This document shows, in pieces, positions 1-7,777 of a stretch of 33,386 nucleotides of DNA (position 1 is its first letter; each line of letters begins with the position of its first letter). Source of the DNA: Gemmatimonadaceae bacterium (GTDB lineage: Bacteria > Gemmatimonadota > Gemmatimonadetes > Gemmatimonadales > Gemmatimonadaceae). The stretch lies in NCBI GenBank assembly GCA_025449955.1, contig JANWIK010000087.1, positions 1 through 33,386 on the forward strand, given 5' to 3'. The position numbers were made by a program, and so were the translations under genes. The notes beneath the pieces are model-generated. The model had not been told where the DNA came from, searched no databases, and was given only the letters and a program-made list of their open reading frames with translations.

Positions 1-338
1 ACCTTCTCGGTGACGTATGCCATACCGCCGCGCATCTCGACACGCCAAGACGCGACGGGGTTCAGCGCCGGCGCGTGCAGCGCTTCTCCGGTGCGCACGC
101 TAAAACACGCGTGGTGCCAGGGACAGTGTACGCGATCGCCGTCCAGTAGCCCCTCGGCGAGCGGTCCGCCGTAGTGCGTACAGACTGCGCCGATGGCGAA
201 GACATCGTCGCCGCGGCGCACCATCAACACCGCTTCGCCGTTGGCGTGACCGAGTAGCATCACGCCATCGGCAAGAGTGGTGAGGGAGATGCCTAACGTA
301 AGATCCGGCCCATCCAACTTCGGTTGCTCACTGCTCAT
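1..338 (-). CDS. Rieske [2Fe-2S] domain protein, C-terminally cut by the window edge
   Basis: The visible N-terminal 112 residues form a Rieske-type iron-sulfur domain. The cluster ligands appear as CTHYGGPL and, 18 residues later, CPWHHACF, matching the C-x-H ... C-x2-H pattern. The wording of these motifs is closest to the N-terminal Rieske domain of AIF-like (AIFM3/AIFL) FAD/NAD(P)H oxidoreductases, so a pyridine-nucleotide reductase domain may follow outside the window; that is inference, and a stand-alone Rieske ferredoxin or a nitrite reductase small-subunit-like protein is the alternative. The ATG at 336-338 is preceded by a GGAG about nine bases upstream. It is probably a soluble cytoplasmic electron carrier, since no signal peptide is visible. 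One GCCTAACG copy (291-298) lies near its start. Confidence 0.85.
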   Translation of the reverse strand, partial: MSSEQPKLDGPDLTLGISLTTLADGVMLLGHANGEAVLMVRRGDDVFAIGAVCTHYGGPLAEGLLDGDRVHCPWHHACFSVRTGEALHAPALNPVASWRVEMRGGMAYVTEK

Positions 339-420
339 CGTAGGCTCCGTGACGTGTGGTCGCAGAGTTACAGGCCGACTGCTCGCACTTCAAGTCGCCG
401 AGCAGCGAGCATCCCAACCC

Positions 421-990
421 CTACTGTCCGATCTTGGCTTGCAGATTCTTCGCCGCCGCCAGGTGTCCCTCGAAGGCCGGCACGATCTTCTGCACGAATG
501 CCTTGAGCTCCGCGTTCTGAATGGCGGGGATCAAAGTGTTGTTCAACGCGTCGATTACCTGCTGGTGGTACGCGACTTCGTGCGCCAAATACGCCTTGTC
601 GAAATCCGCACCGTGCTTGGATTGCAGATCCTTGAGGGCGGCCGCGGCGGCGTCGGCGCCCGGATCGGGGTTGGGCTTGGTCGGCTTCACACCCAGCTTC
701 TTCGCTAGGTCACGACCCTGTTGCCGCACGGCCGTGTGATCGTGCGCGAACTGCTTGCCTAGAGCTCGAACGTCCGGCGCGCTCCCGCGCTTCTCGGCCA
801 GGTCGCTCGTCTCGATGTCCGCCGTGTTCGCTTCGTCGAAAATCGCAACGATCGTGGCATCATCGAGCGCCCGGCGGCTCGCCGTGGCTGCCGCTGCATT
901 TAGCTTGTGCGGCTTCGGCGAATACGTGGCCGGCATCGTAAACGCGGATGCGAGTCCTACGACCGCGGCAATGGATACCATCTTCAGCAT
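421..990 (-). CDS. DUF4142 family exported protein
   Basis: The 189-residue product begins with a signal peptide (MLKMVSIAAVVGLASAFTMP) and continues as a largely helical protein. Features typical of DUF4142 (ferritin-like four-helix fold) are visible: an early ANTADIETSDLAEKRG stretch, then VRALGKQFAHDHTAVRQQG, then HEVAYHQQVIDAL and a C-terminal helix ending in NLQAKIGQ. The family has no established reaction; members are periplasmic or outer-membrane associated. The start at 990 was chosen over an upstream in-frame start because a strong GAGGAGG lies just upstream and the signal peptide then begins properly. It is divergent from the SufR-like regulator across a 164-base AT-richer gap and could be a target of it, which is inference. 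Confidence 0.85.
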   Translation of the reverse strand: MLKMVSIAAVVGLASAFTMPATYSPKPHKLNAAAATASRRALDDATIVAIFDEANTADIETSDLAEKRGSAPDVRALGKQFAHDHTAVRQQGRDLAKKLGVKPTKPNPDPGADAAAAALKDLQSKHGADFDKAYLAHEVAYHQQVIDALNNTLIPAIQNAELKAFVQKIVPAFEGHLAAAKNLQAKIGQ

Positions 991-1070
991 GACATCCTCC
1001 TCTTCGTGCTGGATTGTGGTCCCGAGCCCACTCACCCGGGATTGTCGTGGGGAGAAGATGATCTGGGTTA

Positions 1071-1083
1071 TGACAATTTGTCA
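1071..1083. promoter_or_regulatory. Palindrome TGACAA-T-TTGTCA in the divergent promoter region
   Basis: A perfect 6-bp inverted repeat around one central base sits between the DUF4142 gene and the SufR-like regulator. Its right arm overlaps a plausible -35 hexamer TTGTCA (1078-1083) followed after 17 bases by TTGTAT (1101-1106). The position suits an operator for autoregulation by the regulator that starts at 1155; that role is inferred. Confidence 0.4.
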
Positions 1084-1154
1084 ATCAAATCGTGTAGATA
1101 TTGTATTTCGTGGTGCTTCCTGTTATCCTGTCCGATACGACAAGGACCGCACAG

Positions 1155-1790
1155 ATGAATAGCGTAACCCGTTGGAATCGTAAGTTTTACGCCAGCACAC
1201 GCGGACGTATCGTCGGGCTCCTCAGACGCGCCGCGCTCACGGTCGACCAGATCGCTCGAGCTCTGCACCTCACCGACAATGCCGTCAGGGCGCACCTGGC
1301 TTCTCTGGAGCGTGACGGCCTCGTCGAACAGGATGCGCCGAAACGAGGGTCTGTCGGGAAGCCGGCGCATACATATCGAGTCACCGACGAGACCAATCAG
1401 CTTCTCTCGCGAGCGTACGTCGTTGTGTTCGCTCGTTTGCTCGATGTTCTCGCCGAGCGGATGAGTCACACCGAGCTCGAAGCCCTGATGCAATCGGTGG
1501 GCAAGAGGCTCGCGGAAGAGAACCCCCGCACCAGCGGCACGCGACGTGAGCGCGTCGATCGGGCGGCCGCGCTGCTCGAGGAGTTAGGAGGAGCAACGGC
1601 CGTCGAGGAGCACGACGGTGTCTTCCGCATCCGCGGCTTCGGCTGTCCGCTCGGCGCGGCCGTGCGCGGTCATCCCGAGGTTTGCGCCTCCGTGGAAACG
1701 CTGCTCAGCGAGGCGGTCGGCGCCCCAGTGCGCGAGTGCTGCGAGCACGGAGACCGCCCCCAATGCTGCTTCGAGGTCGCGGCCCACTAG
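1155..1790 (+). CDS. SufR-like winged-helix regulator with C-terminal cysteine cluster
   Basis: The 211-residue protein has a winged helix-turn-helix in its first ~75 residues (LTVDQIARALHLTDNAVRAH is the HTH, followed by a wing with GSVGKPAHTYRVT). A helical middle leads to a cysteine-rich C-terminus: C164, C177, C195, C196, C204 and C205. The first spacing (C-x12-C, CPLGAAVRGHPEVC) is the same as in cyanobacterial SufR, the [4Fe-4S] repressor of the suf operon, but the later spacings differ. The protein is therefore probably a DeoR/ArsR-like metal- or FeS-sensing regulator. No suf genes are in the window, so its regulon is unknown. The ATG at 1155 was preferred because an upstream extension would run into the promoter. 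A terminator follows. Confidence 0.8.
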   Translation: MNSVTRWNRKFYASTRGRIVGLLRRAALTVDQIARALHLTDNAVRAHLASLERDGLVEQDAPKRGSVGKPAHTYRVTDETNQLLSRAYVVVFARLLDVLAERMSHTELEALMQSVGKRLAEENPRTSGTRRERVDRAAALLEELGGATAVEEHDGVFRIRGFGCPLGAAVRGHPEVCASVETLLSEAVGAPVRECCEHGDRPQCCFEVAAH

Positions 1791-1839
1791 CACGTGCGGC
1801 ACTTCCGTAAGCGTCGCTCGCCAGCAGTTCGAGCGTCGA

Positions 1840-1874
1840 GGCCCGTTCACACAGTGGACGGGCCGCTGTTTTTT
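1840..1874 (+). terminator. Rho-independent terminator after the SufR-like gene
   Basis: A 7-bp GC-rich stem (GGCCCGT at 1840-1846 with ACGGGCC at 1858-1864, 11-base loop) is followed four bases later by six T (1869-1874). It lies 50 bases after the stop codon of the regulator and before the HisA-like gene. Confidence 0.75.
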
Positions 1875-1991
1875 ACGCGGGAACGCTGCGACAATGCATG
1901 TGATGAACGGGCGATGCGCGTTCCACAGCGATCCACAAGGACTAACGATCGCCGGCTTTCTGGTGGCTGGGACATCGAGAGGAGTTCTGTC

Positions 1992-2708
1992 GTGATCGTC
2001 ATACCAGCGATCGATATCCGTGACGGAGCCGGCGTCCAGCCCGCGGGCGGCCTGCGCCGCGGCGGGCGTCTCGAACGCGTTGACCCAGTCGAGCTCGCAA
2101 TGTCGTGGACCGCTCTGGGCTTCAGCAGACTGCACGTCACCGATCTGGATGATGCCGCGGGTCGCGGCAACAACACGCCCGTCGTCGACACATTGCTCCA
2201 TCGTGTCGACGCCGCGATCCAAGTGAGCGGCGATGTGCGCACGACCACCGACGTGGATCGTCTTCTGCAGGCGGGCGCGGACCGGGTCGTGGTCGGTGCT
2301 CGCGCAATCGAGGACCTGCAATGGCTCGAAGATGTAGCGAGCCAGGGTCCGGGTCGCGTTGCCGTCGCGACGCTCGTACGCGATCGTCACGTCGTTACGC
2401 GAGACCGCGGACGTGCGCTACCGCGCGACATCCTCAGCATTGTTGAAGACTTGAACGAGTTACCCGTTGCGGCGGTAATCGTGACTGTCGCACAGCGTGA
2501 CCGGTGGGTCGAGGGTACCGACCTCTTCCTCATGGAGGATCTAACGGAGGCGTCGGTCCACCCGGTGATCGCTGCCGGCGGCATCACCACGATGTCCGAG
2601 CTGCGCGACCTCGATGAGCGCGACGTCTCGGCGGCCATCGTGGGTTGGGCACTCTATACCGGCCGACTCGACCCGCGCGTGCTGGCGGACGAGTTTGCGC
2701 TGCGATGA
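1992..2708 (+). CDS. HisA/HisF-fold protein, HisA-like with altered catalytic residues
   Basis: The 238-residue product aligns along its whole length with HisA, the ProFAR isomerase (phosphoribosylformimino-AICAR-P isomerase) of histidine synthesis. The N-terminal IPAIDIRDG keeps the first catalytic Asp (D8), and the second phosphate site (AAGGITTMSEL ... AIVGWALYTGR) is well kept. The second catalytic Asp, normally in LDVRDG, is replaced: the window has ATLVRDR, with Leu128 at that place. The first phosphate loop GGG is SGD, and the conserved CTDI..DG is VTVAQRDR. It may therefore be an inactive or repurposed HisA paralogue. The GTG start is chosen for the AGGAG seven bases upstream. It is followed after 72 bases by a HisIE-like gene, the preceding step of the same pathway. 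Confidence 0.75.
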   Translation: MIVIPAIDIRDGAGVQPAGGLRRGGRLERVDPVELAMSWTALGFSRLHVTDLDDAAGRGNNTPVVDTLLHRVDAAIQVSGDVRTTTDVDRLLQAGADRVVVGARAIEDLQWLEDVASQGPGRVAVATLVRDRHVVTRDRGRALPRDILSIVEDLNELPVAAVIVTVAQRDRWVEGTDLFLMEDLTEASVHPVIAAGGITTMSELRDLDERDVSAAIVGWALYTGRLDPRVLADEFALR

Positions 2709-2780
2709 TTGAACGCACGCCGGTCTGCTGACCTCAGCGTTAGGCTGGACAACCACCCGCACCACGCGCGCGGAGCCATC

Positions 2781-3386
2781 ATGTTCGACCTGTCACAGCT
2801 CGATTTTTCCAAGGATGCCGGGTACGTGACGGTGGTGGCGCAGGACGCGGGCACCGGCCTCGTGCTCATGGTGGCGCGCGCGGATCGCGACTCGATCGTC
2901 GAAACGCTCGCCACCGGCGAATTGCAGTATCACGCACGCGCGGATGGACGCTGGCAACGACGCCCATCGGGCGCCAACCGTCAGCGCGTCGTTTCGCTGG
3001 CGTGCGATTGCGATGGCGACGCGCTGTTGGCTCGCGTGGTGCCTGCTGGACCGACGTGTCACACCGGTGCGTCATCCTGCTTCACGGGTCCGGAGGGGGA
3101 CGACGCACGCGTGACGGAGCAGGGGAGCGCCGTTGTCGCGACCGCGGCCGACGCCCAGGGGCCGCGCGCGCGCTTGCAGAAGTTAGGCGACGAAGCGGCC
3201 GCGCTCATCGCCGCGTGTGCGCGGGACGACGTGACCGCCGGCACAGCCGAAGTCACCAACCTCGTGTACCGGACGCTCGTCGCGCTCTGCGCGGCCGGCG
3301 GATCGCTTGCCGACGTTCAGCGACTGCTCGGCCAGCGCGCGGCACCGGCGTCGAGTCCACTTGGTGCTCACACGTTCGCCGAGTGA
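2781..3386 (+). CDS. HisIE-like protein: PRA-CH domain plus degenerate PRA-PH domain
   Basis: Residues ~10-103 are a phosphoribosyl-AMP cyclohydrolase (HisI) domain. The metal site is intact: CDCDGDAL supplies D76, C77, D78 and D80, and CHTGASSCF supplies C93 and C100. Residues ~128-186 resemble the HisE phosphoribosyl-ATP pyrophosphatase domain, but the EExxE motif reads DEAAA (137-141) and the ExxD motif reads EVTN (157-160), so Mg binding there is doubtful. HisI/HisE are fused in many bacteria; the total of 201 residues fits. The ATG has a GGAG five bases upstream. Together with the HisA-like gene it covers consecutive steps of histidine synthesis, but no other his gene is nearby. Confidence 0.75.
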   Translation: MFDLSQLDFSKDAGYVTVVAQDAGTGLVLMVARADRDSIVETLATGELQYHARADGRWQRRPSGANRQRVVSLACDCDGDALLARVVPAGPTCHTGASSCFTGPEGDDARVTEQGSAVVATAADAQGPRARLQKLGDEAAALIAACARDDVTAGTAEVTNLVYRTLVALCAAGGSLADVQRLLGQRAAPASSPLGAHTFAE

Positions 3387-3441
3387 ATCGAAGCCGTGGA
3401 GACTGGCGATCCGTCCGCCACCCTGGTTTCTTGATTCGACG

Positions 3442-4398
3442 ATGACCCGCTCCATGACGCCGCCTCGGGAGGCAGCCGCTCGCCTGGCTCCGTGCCTCGG
3501 GCCTGAACGTCTGCGCGCCGACGTGGTGCTCGCACCATTTACGACGTTCAAGATCGGCGGACGGGCGGACCTCTACGCCGAAGTTGCAAGCGCCGACGAG
3601 CTGGCTGCCATCGTTGCGGCGGCCCGCGAGGCGGATATCCCATGGTTCGTACTCGGCCTTGGGGCCAACATCCTGATCGGGGATGGCGGATTCCGCGGCC
3701 TCGTGATCCGGAACGCCGCGTCGCACGTGCACTGGTCCGAAGACGGGCGCGTCACCGCCGAAAGTGGAACGGTGATGCGCGACCTGATTCTCGAGTCGGT
3801 GCGACGGGGCTGGTCAGGTCTCGAGCACTACGTCGGGATTCCGAGCTCGTTAGGCGGCGCCGTGTGGCAGAATCTGCATTTCCTGTCGCCCGCACCGGAG
3901 CGCAACCGCACCATGTTCCTCGCCGAGGTGTTCGAGTCGTGTCAGATTCTCGCTGAAGACGGCGCCCGGCGAACCGTCGACGCGTCGTACGTTCAGTTCG
4001 GCTACGACGACACCGTTTTCCACCATCGGCGTGACATCGTCCTAACGGCATCGTTGCGATTGGTTGCTGGAGATCCGGCGACCATGCATCGCGTCATGGA
4101 AGAGAACCTGAGTTGGCGCGGCGCACGACATCCGTGGCTGGATTGGTTTCCGAGCGCCGGCTCGATCTTCAAGAAAATCGAAGGCGTCGGCGCCGGACGC
4201 TTGATCGACCAATGCGGACTCAAGGGCTTTCGTCACGGCGACGCACAGATTTCCACCCTTCACGCCAACATCATCGTGAACCTCGGCCGTGCGACCGCCG
4301 CTGACGTGCGGGCGGTGATCGCGACGGCCCAAGAGCGGGTGCACGAGAAATTCGGCTATCGGCTCGAACCCGAAATCGGATTCATCGGCGAGTTCTGA
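3442..4398 (+). CDS. murB: UDP-N-acetylmuramate dehydrogenase (UDP-N-acetylenolpyruvoylglucosamine reductase)
   Basis: MurB reduces the enolpyruvyl group of UDP-GlcNAc-enolpyruvate with NADPH through bound FAD, giving UDP-MurNAc for peptidoglycan in the cytoplasm. FAD-binding signatures are visible: TTFKIGGRADLY, GLGANILIGDGGFRGLVI and GIPSSLGGAVWQN. The catalytic Ser lies in AGSIFK (about S241) and the C-terminal Glu in LEPEIGFIG (about E311). The length of 318 residues and the lack of an extra insert suit a type II MurB. The ATG at 3442 has no clear ribosome site; an ATG at 3454 is an alternative. It is 55 bases behind the HisIE-like gene and converges on the uup-like gene with a ten-base gap. 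Confidence 0.9.
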   Translation: MTRSMTPPREAAARLAPCLGPERLRADVVLAPFTTFKIGGRADLYAEVASADELAAIVAAAREADIPWFVLGLGANILIGDGGFRGLVIRNAASHVHWSEDGRVTAESGTVMRDLILESVRRGWSGLEHYVGIPSSLGGAVWQNLHFLSPAPERNRTMFLAEVFESCQILAEDGARRTVDASYVQFGYDDTVFHHRRDIVLTASLRLVAGDPATMHRVMEENLSWRGARHPWLDWFPSAGSIFKKIEGVGAGRLIDQCGLKGFRHGDAQISTLHANIIVNLGRATAADVRAVIATAQERVHEKFGYRLEPEIGFIGEF

Positions 4399-4408
4399 CG
4401 CGGCCTGC

Positions 4409-6334
4409 CTAACCGTCGTTCGCCATCGCCTCCCATCGGCCGACGGCGGCATCGAGCTCCCGCTTGGCGAGATCGAGCTCGCTGCTCAACTCACGCGCAC
4501 GCTCGACACCTGACGATGACCCGTACAACGACGGATCCTCGAGCAGCGATGTGAGCTCGGCGACGCGCGAATCGATACGCATCACTTCCGCCTCCGCTGC
4601 ATCCAGAGCCCGGCGGGCTGTCCGGTTCGCGCGTTCATCGGCGCGACGTTGCTCCCGGGACGCCGCCTCCCGGCGCTCTTCTCGCGTCGGTCGCTTCGGT
4701 GCCGTTTTCGAAGTCGCCGCCGCTCGGCTCCGTTCCAAGGTCCACTGCTCCCAATCGGCAAATCCGCCATCGTAGTCGGTGATGTGCAGATCCTGCAGCG
4801 ACCAGAGGCGCGTCGCGAGACTCCGCAGCAGCGCGCGATCGTGACTCACGAGTACGATGGTACCGTCGTACGCCGACAACGCATCTTCCAACGCCTCGAT
4901 CGACTCGACGTCCAGGTGATTCGTCGGCTCGTCGAGCAGCAGCAAATTGGCGTGCGCGAGCATCAGCATTGCGAGGGCCAAGCGTGCTCGCTCGCCACCC
5001 GACAACGTGTCCGTGCTCCGTTGGACCGAGTCTCCGGTAAAGCCGAATCGCGCGAGATGGCTGAGGATCCCGCCCCGTCCCCAGTGCGGCCGCAAGGTCT
5101 CGATCACATCCATCAACGAGCGCCCCATTGGAACTTGCGTGAGCTCCTGCCGATAGTATGCCGGCGAGATCGACCCGCCTAACCGGACGCTCCCGCCCTC
5201 GAGCGACGCTTCTCCCATCATCGCGCGCAGCAGCGACGACTTGCCCGCGCCATTCGCACCCACCAGGCCGACGACGTCGCCGCGACGCACCGCCGCGGTG
5301 AAGTCGTCGATGAGCGTCCGACCGCCTTGTGCCAGTTTCGCGCGCTCGGCAACGATCACCTGGTCGCCGCCGCGCTCGCCCGCCGACAGACGGAACGCCA
5401 TCACGTCTTCTTCGGACGGCGGCGCACTCAACCGCGGCATGCGCTCCAGCCGCGTGCGCCGGCCCTTCGCTTGTCGGCTGTTCTGTCCGGCGATGTTGCG
5501 GCGAATGTAGTCCTCTTCGTTAGCAATGGTCCGCTGTTGCTGCGCGAAGGCGCGCTGCTGCGTCAGTCGTCGCTCCTCGCGTTGCTGCACAAAGGCGCGG
5601 TAATTCCCCGTGTAGGAGAACGCACGCCCGTCCTCCAGGTGCAGCACGTGATCGACGACGCCATCGAGAAAGGCGCGGTCGTGGCTGATGAGCAGGACGG
5701 TTTCACCAGCGTCGCGCAGATACGACTCGAGCCACGACGACGTCTCGAGGTCGAGATGGTTCGTCGGCTCATCGAGCAGCAAGACGTCGGCGGGTGTCAC
5801 GAGCTGTCGCGCCAGAGCGACGCGCCCGCGCTCGCCGCCGCTCAGCGTCTCCACCGCCTGGGAGCGCGCACGCTCCGGATCGAAGCCAAGGCCGTGCAGC
5901 ACGGCATCCACGCGCGACGTGTACGTATATCCGCCTTCGTGCTCGAAGCGCTCGAGATCTCTGGCGTAGGCGTCGAGAACGCCATCCGTCACTCGATCCG
6001 CGAGCTCGCCGATGCGCTCCGCCTGCTGGCCTAACGAACGCTCGAGCGCAATCAAAGATGCGAACGGCGCGGAGGCCGCGTCCCAAACCGTGCGCGCGTC
6101 GCCGAAATCGCGGAGCTGCTCGAGGAGTGCGAGTCGCAGTCCGCCGGAGCGGCTCACGGCACCAGTCGATGGTTGCATCGTACCCATGACCAGCCGGAAG
6201 AGACTTGTCTTCCCGGTCCCGTTGCGACCGATGATTCCCCAACGTTCGCCGGCCCCAACCGTGAAGGTCACATCGGAAAGCAGCCTGTCCGCTCCGAACG
6301 TGATCCCCACCGACGCCATCGAGATCTGCGTCAT
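4409..6334 (-). CDS. uup: ABC-F family ATPase, Uup-like
   Basis: The 641-residue protein has two ABC ATPase domains and no membrane segment, the ABC-F design. Domain 1 has Walker A GRNGTGKT (36-43), signature LSGGERG (164-170) and Walker B VLLLDEPTNHLD (184-195). Domain 2 has GANGAGKS (359-366), LSGGERA (444-450) and LLLLDEPTNHLD. Between them lies the charged interdomain linker (~250-305). The C-terminus (~545-641) is an Arg/Glu-rich coiled coil as in Uup/EttA relatives. Members act on ribosomes or branched nucleic acids; Uup is the best fit because of the C-terminal coiled coil. The start at 6334 is chosen because it leaves 22 bases after the upstream ArsC-like gene, while the next in-frame start would overlap it. 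A start at 6319 is possible. Confidence 0.88.
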   Translation of the reverse strand: MTQISMASVGITFGADRLLSDVTFTVGAGERWGIIGRNGTGKTSLFRLVMGTMQPSTGAVSRSGGLRLALLEQLRDFGDARTVWDAASAPFASLIALERSLGQQAERIGELADRVTDGVLDAYARDLERFEHEGGYTYTSRVDAVLHGLGFDPERARSQAVETLSGGERGRVALARQLVTPADVLLLDEPTNHLDLETSSWLESYLRDAGETVLLISHDRAFLDGVVDHVLHLEDGRAFSYTGNYRAFVQQREERRLTQQRAFAQQQRTIANEEDYIRRNIAGQNSRQAKGRRTRLERMPRLSAPPSEEDVMAFRLSAGERGGDQVIVAERAKLAQGGRTLIDDFTAAVRRGDVVGLVGANGAGKSSLLRAMMGEASLEGGSVRLGGSISPAYYRQELTQVPMGRSLMDVIETLRPHWGRGGILSHLARFGFTGDSVQRSTDTLSGGERARLALAMLMLAHANLLLLDEPTNHLDVESIEALEDALSAYDGTIVLVSHDRALLRSLATRLWSLQDLHITDYDGGFADWEQWTLERSRAAATSKTAPKRPTREERREAASREQRRADERANRTARRALDAAEAEVMRIDSRVAELTSLLEDPSLYGSSSGVERARELSSELDLAKRELDAAVGRWEAMANDG

Positions 6335-6356
6335 CGGCGCGTCGACTCCCAGTCGA

Positions 6357-6707
6357 TCACGAGCTCGCAATCCATGACGCCCATTCGGACTCGGCGAGGC
6401 CCACGGTGAGCCGGGTTTGACAGCGCACCAACGGCGTGCGAAGCAGCATCGGCTCTTCGGTCAGCATCGAGAGCCATCGTTCGTCCGACAAGCGAGCCGT
6501 ACGAAGTCCAAGGTCGGCGTAGCGGCGTGATGCCTCGTCGACCAACGACGAAACTCCGAATCGCTGGACAAATCGCGTGAGCTCTCCACGCGATGCCGGG
6601 CGCTCGGCGAGATCGACGAAGTGCGTCCGCACACGACGCTCTGCGAAGAAGCGCTGCGCCTTTCGCGTCTCCGCGCATTTGCGCGTTCCGAAGATCTGCA
6701 CTTCCAT
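6357..6707 (-). CDS. ArsC/Spx-family thioredoxin-fold protein
   Basis: The 116-residue product starts with MEVQIFGTRKCAETRKAQRF, the N-terminal strand-Cys-helix of the ArsC/Spx/YffB family, with a single cysteine at position 11 where ArsC keeps its catalytic Cys. The middle (FVDLAERPASRGELTRFVQRFG) and the late LLRTPLVRC, normally [LI].RP[LI][VI], also match. Members include arsenate reductases and Spx-type regulators; no ars genes are near, so arsenate reduction is not supported by context. The protein is upstream of and likely co-transcribed with the ABC-F gene. Its start at 6707 lies only 24 bases from a divergent ORF, so the two promoters must overlap coding sequence. Confidence 0.75.
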   Translation of the reverse strand: MEVQIFGTRKCAETRKAQRFFAERRVRTHFVDLAERPASRGELTRFVQRFGVSSLVDEASRRYADLGLRTARLSDERWLSMLTEEPMLLRTPLVRCQTRLTVGLAESEWASWIASS

Positions 6708-6731
6708 GGCCGCCTATCCGGGAGCGAGAAT

Positions 6732-6782
6732 ATGTGCGTGACCGGAATCTATACGATCGACATCTCGCGCTCAGCCGCGTGA
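6732..6782 (+). CDS. Possible 16-codon leader ORF coupled to the YheT-like gene
   Basis: An ATG at 6732 is preceded by a good GGAG seven bases upstream and opens 16 codons (MCVTGIYTIDISRSAA) ending in a TGA that overlaps the GTG start of the hydrolase (GTGA at 6779-6782). The hydrolase GTG itself has no ribosome site, so coupled translation through this short ORF would explain its start. No family match is claimed; it may be only a translation relay. Confidence 0.35.
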   Translation: MCVTGIYTIDISRSAA

Positions 6783-7777
6783 GCGCACCGCTTCGCTACC
6801 GCGCCGCATGGTGGGTACCGGGTCGCCATCTTCGAACGCTCTGGTCGACGATGATGCGATCACGCGAGCGTGTGCCGACGCGACGCGAGCGATGGGACAC
6901 GCCAGACGGCGATTTCGTGGAACTCCATCGCGTCGGCGCCCTGGACGGACAGCCACGTCTGGTGATCCTGCACGGATTGGAGGGATCTGCGCGTTCGCAC
7001 TACGCGCGCGGTCTTCTCGCTGCCGCGAGACGTCGGCAGTGGGCGGCTGACCTTTTGATCTTCCGATCGTGCGGCGACGAGCCAAACCGTTTGTTGCGGT
7101 CCTATCACTCGGGCGAAACCGGCGACCTCGATTTCGTCGTGCGGAGGTTGATCGACGCCAACCCCGAGCAGCCGTTGGTCCTAACGGGCGTCTCCCTTGG
7201 CGGAAACGTGCTGCTCAAGTGGCTTGGCGAATCGGGCGACCGAACGCCGCCGCAGGTCGCCGCCGCCGCCGCGATCTCGGTCCCCTTCGACCTGGCACTT
7301 GGCTCCCGATACTTGCAACGTGGATTCTCGCGCCTCTACGAATCGTACTTTCTCAGAAGCCTGCGAAAGAAGGCGATTGGTAAGGCAGCCCGGTTCCCGG
7401 GGTCTCTCGATACCGCGGCGATTTCGCGCGCCACGACACTGTGGAACTTCGACGATGTGGTGACCGCGCCCATCAACGGCTTTCGCGACGCCAAAGACTA
7501 CTATGACAAGTCCAGCTCGATTCATTGGCTGGCGCGAATCCGCGTGCCCACGCTGCTCCTCAACGCGAGAGACGATCCATTCCTACCGGCGTGCGTGCTC
7601 GATGAGGTCCGAACCATCGCGCAGTCGAACGCTGCGCTGCACGTCGAGTTCGTAGCCAAGGGTGGTCACGTCGGATTCATCTCCGGCGTCGCACCGTGGC
7701 GCCCAACCTACTACGCCGAAGCGCGCGCGAGCGAGTTTCTCGGCGCGGCGGTGGCCGCCAGAGCCGTGCCGCGATGA
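6779..7777 (+). CDS. YheT-type alpha/beta hydrolase
   Basis: The 332-residue protein matches the YheT/EMB8 branch of the alpha/beta hydrolases. The N-terminal YRAAWWVPGRHLRTLWSTMM is the characteristic YheT opening. It continues with VILHGLEGSARSHY (oxyanion region), the nucleophile elbow GVSLGGN (S139), an acid region NARDDPFLP and a late GGHVGF carrying the catalytic His. The natural substrate of the family is not established; esters are likely. The protein appears cytoplasmic. The GTG start is inferred from the family length, the N-terminal motif and the GTGA overlap with a short upstream ORF. Its stop overlaps the next ATG (ATGA, 7774-7777), so it is translationally coupled to the MutS-like gene. 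Confidence 0.82.
   Translation: MSAPLRYRAAWWVPGRHLRTLWSTMMRSRERVPTRRERWDTPDGDFVELHRVGALDGQPRLVILHGLEGSARSHYARGLLAAARRRQWAADLLIFRSCGDEPNRLLRSYHSGETGDLDFVVRRLIDANPEQPLVLTGVSLGGNVLLKWLGESGDRTPPQVAAAAAISVPFDLALGSRYLQRGFSRLYESYFLRSLRKKAIGKAARFPGSLDTAAISRATTLWNFDDVVTAPINGFRDAKDYYDKSSSIHWLARIRVPTLLLNARDDPFLPACVLDEVRTIAQSNAALHVEFVAKGGHVGFISGVAPWRPTYYAEARASEFLGAAVAARAVPR

Noticed and set aside
1101-1154. N-terminal extension of the SufR-like regulator
   Set aside because: The extra codons would translate the probable promoter and spacer; the ATG at 1155 matches family N-termini better.
5327-6034. Long plus-strand open frame of about 235 codons
   Set aside because: It lies antisense within the ABC-F gene, whose domain motifs are intact; open antisense frames are expected in high-GC DNA.
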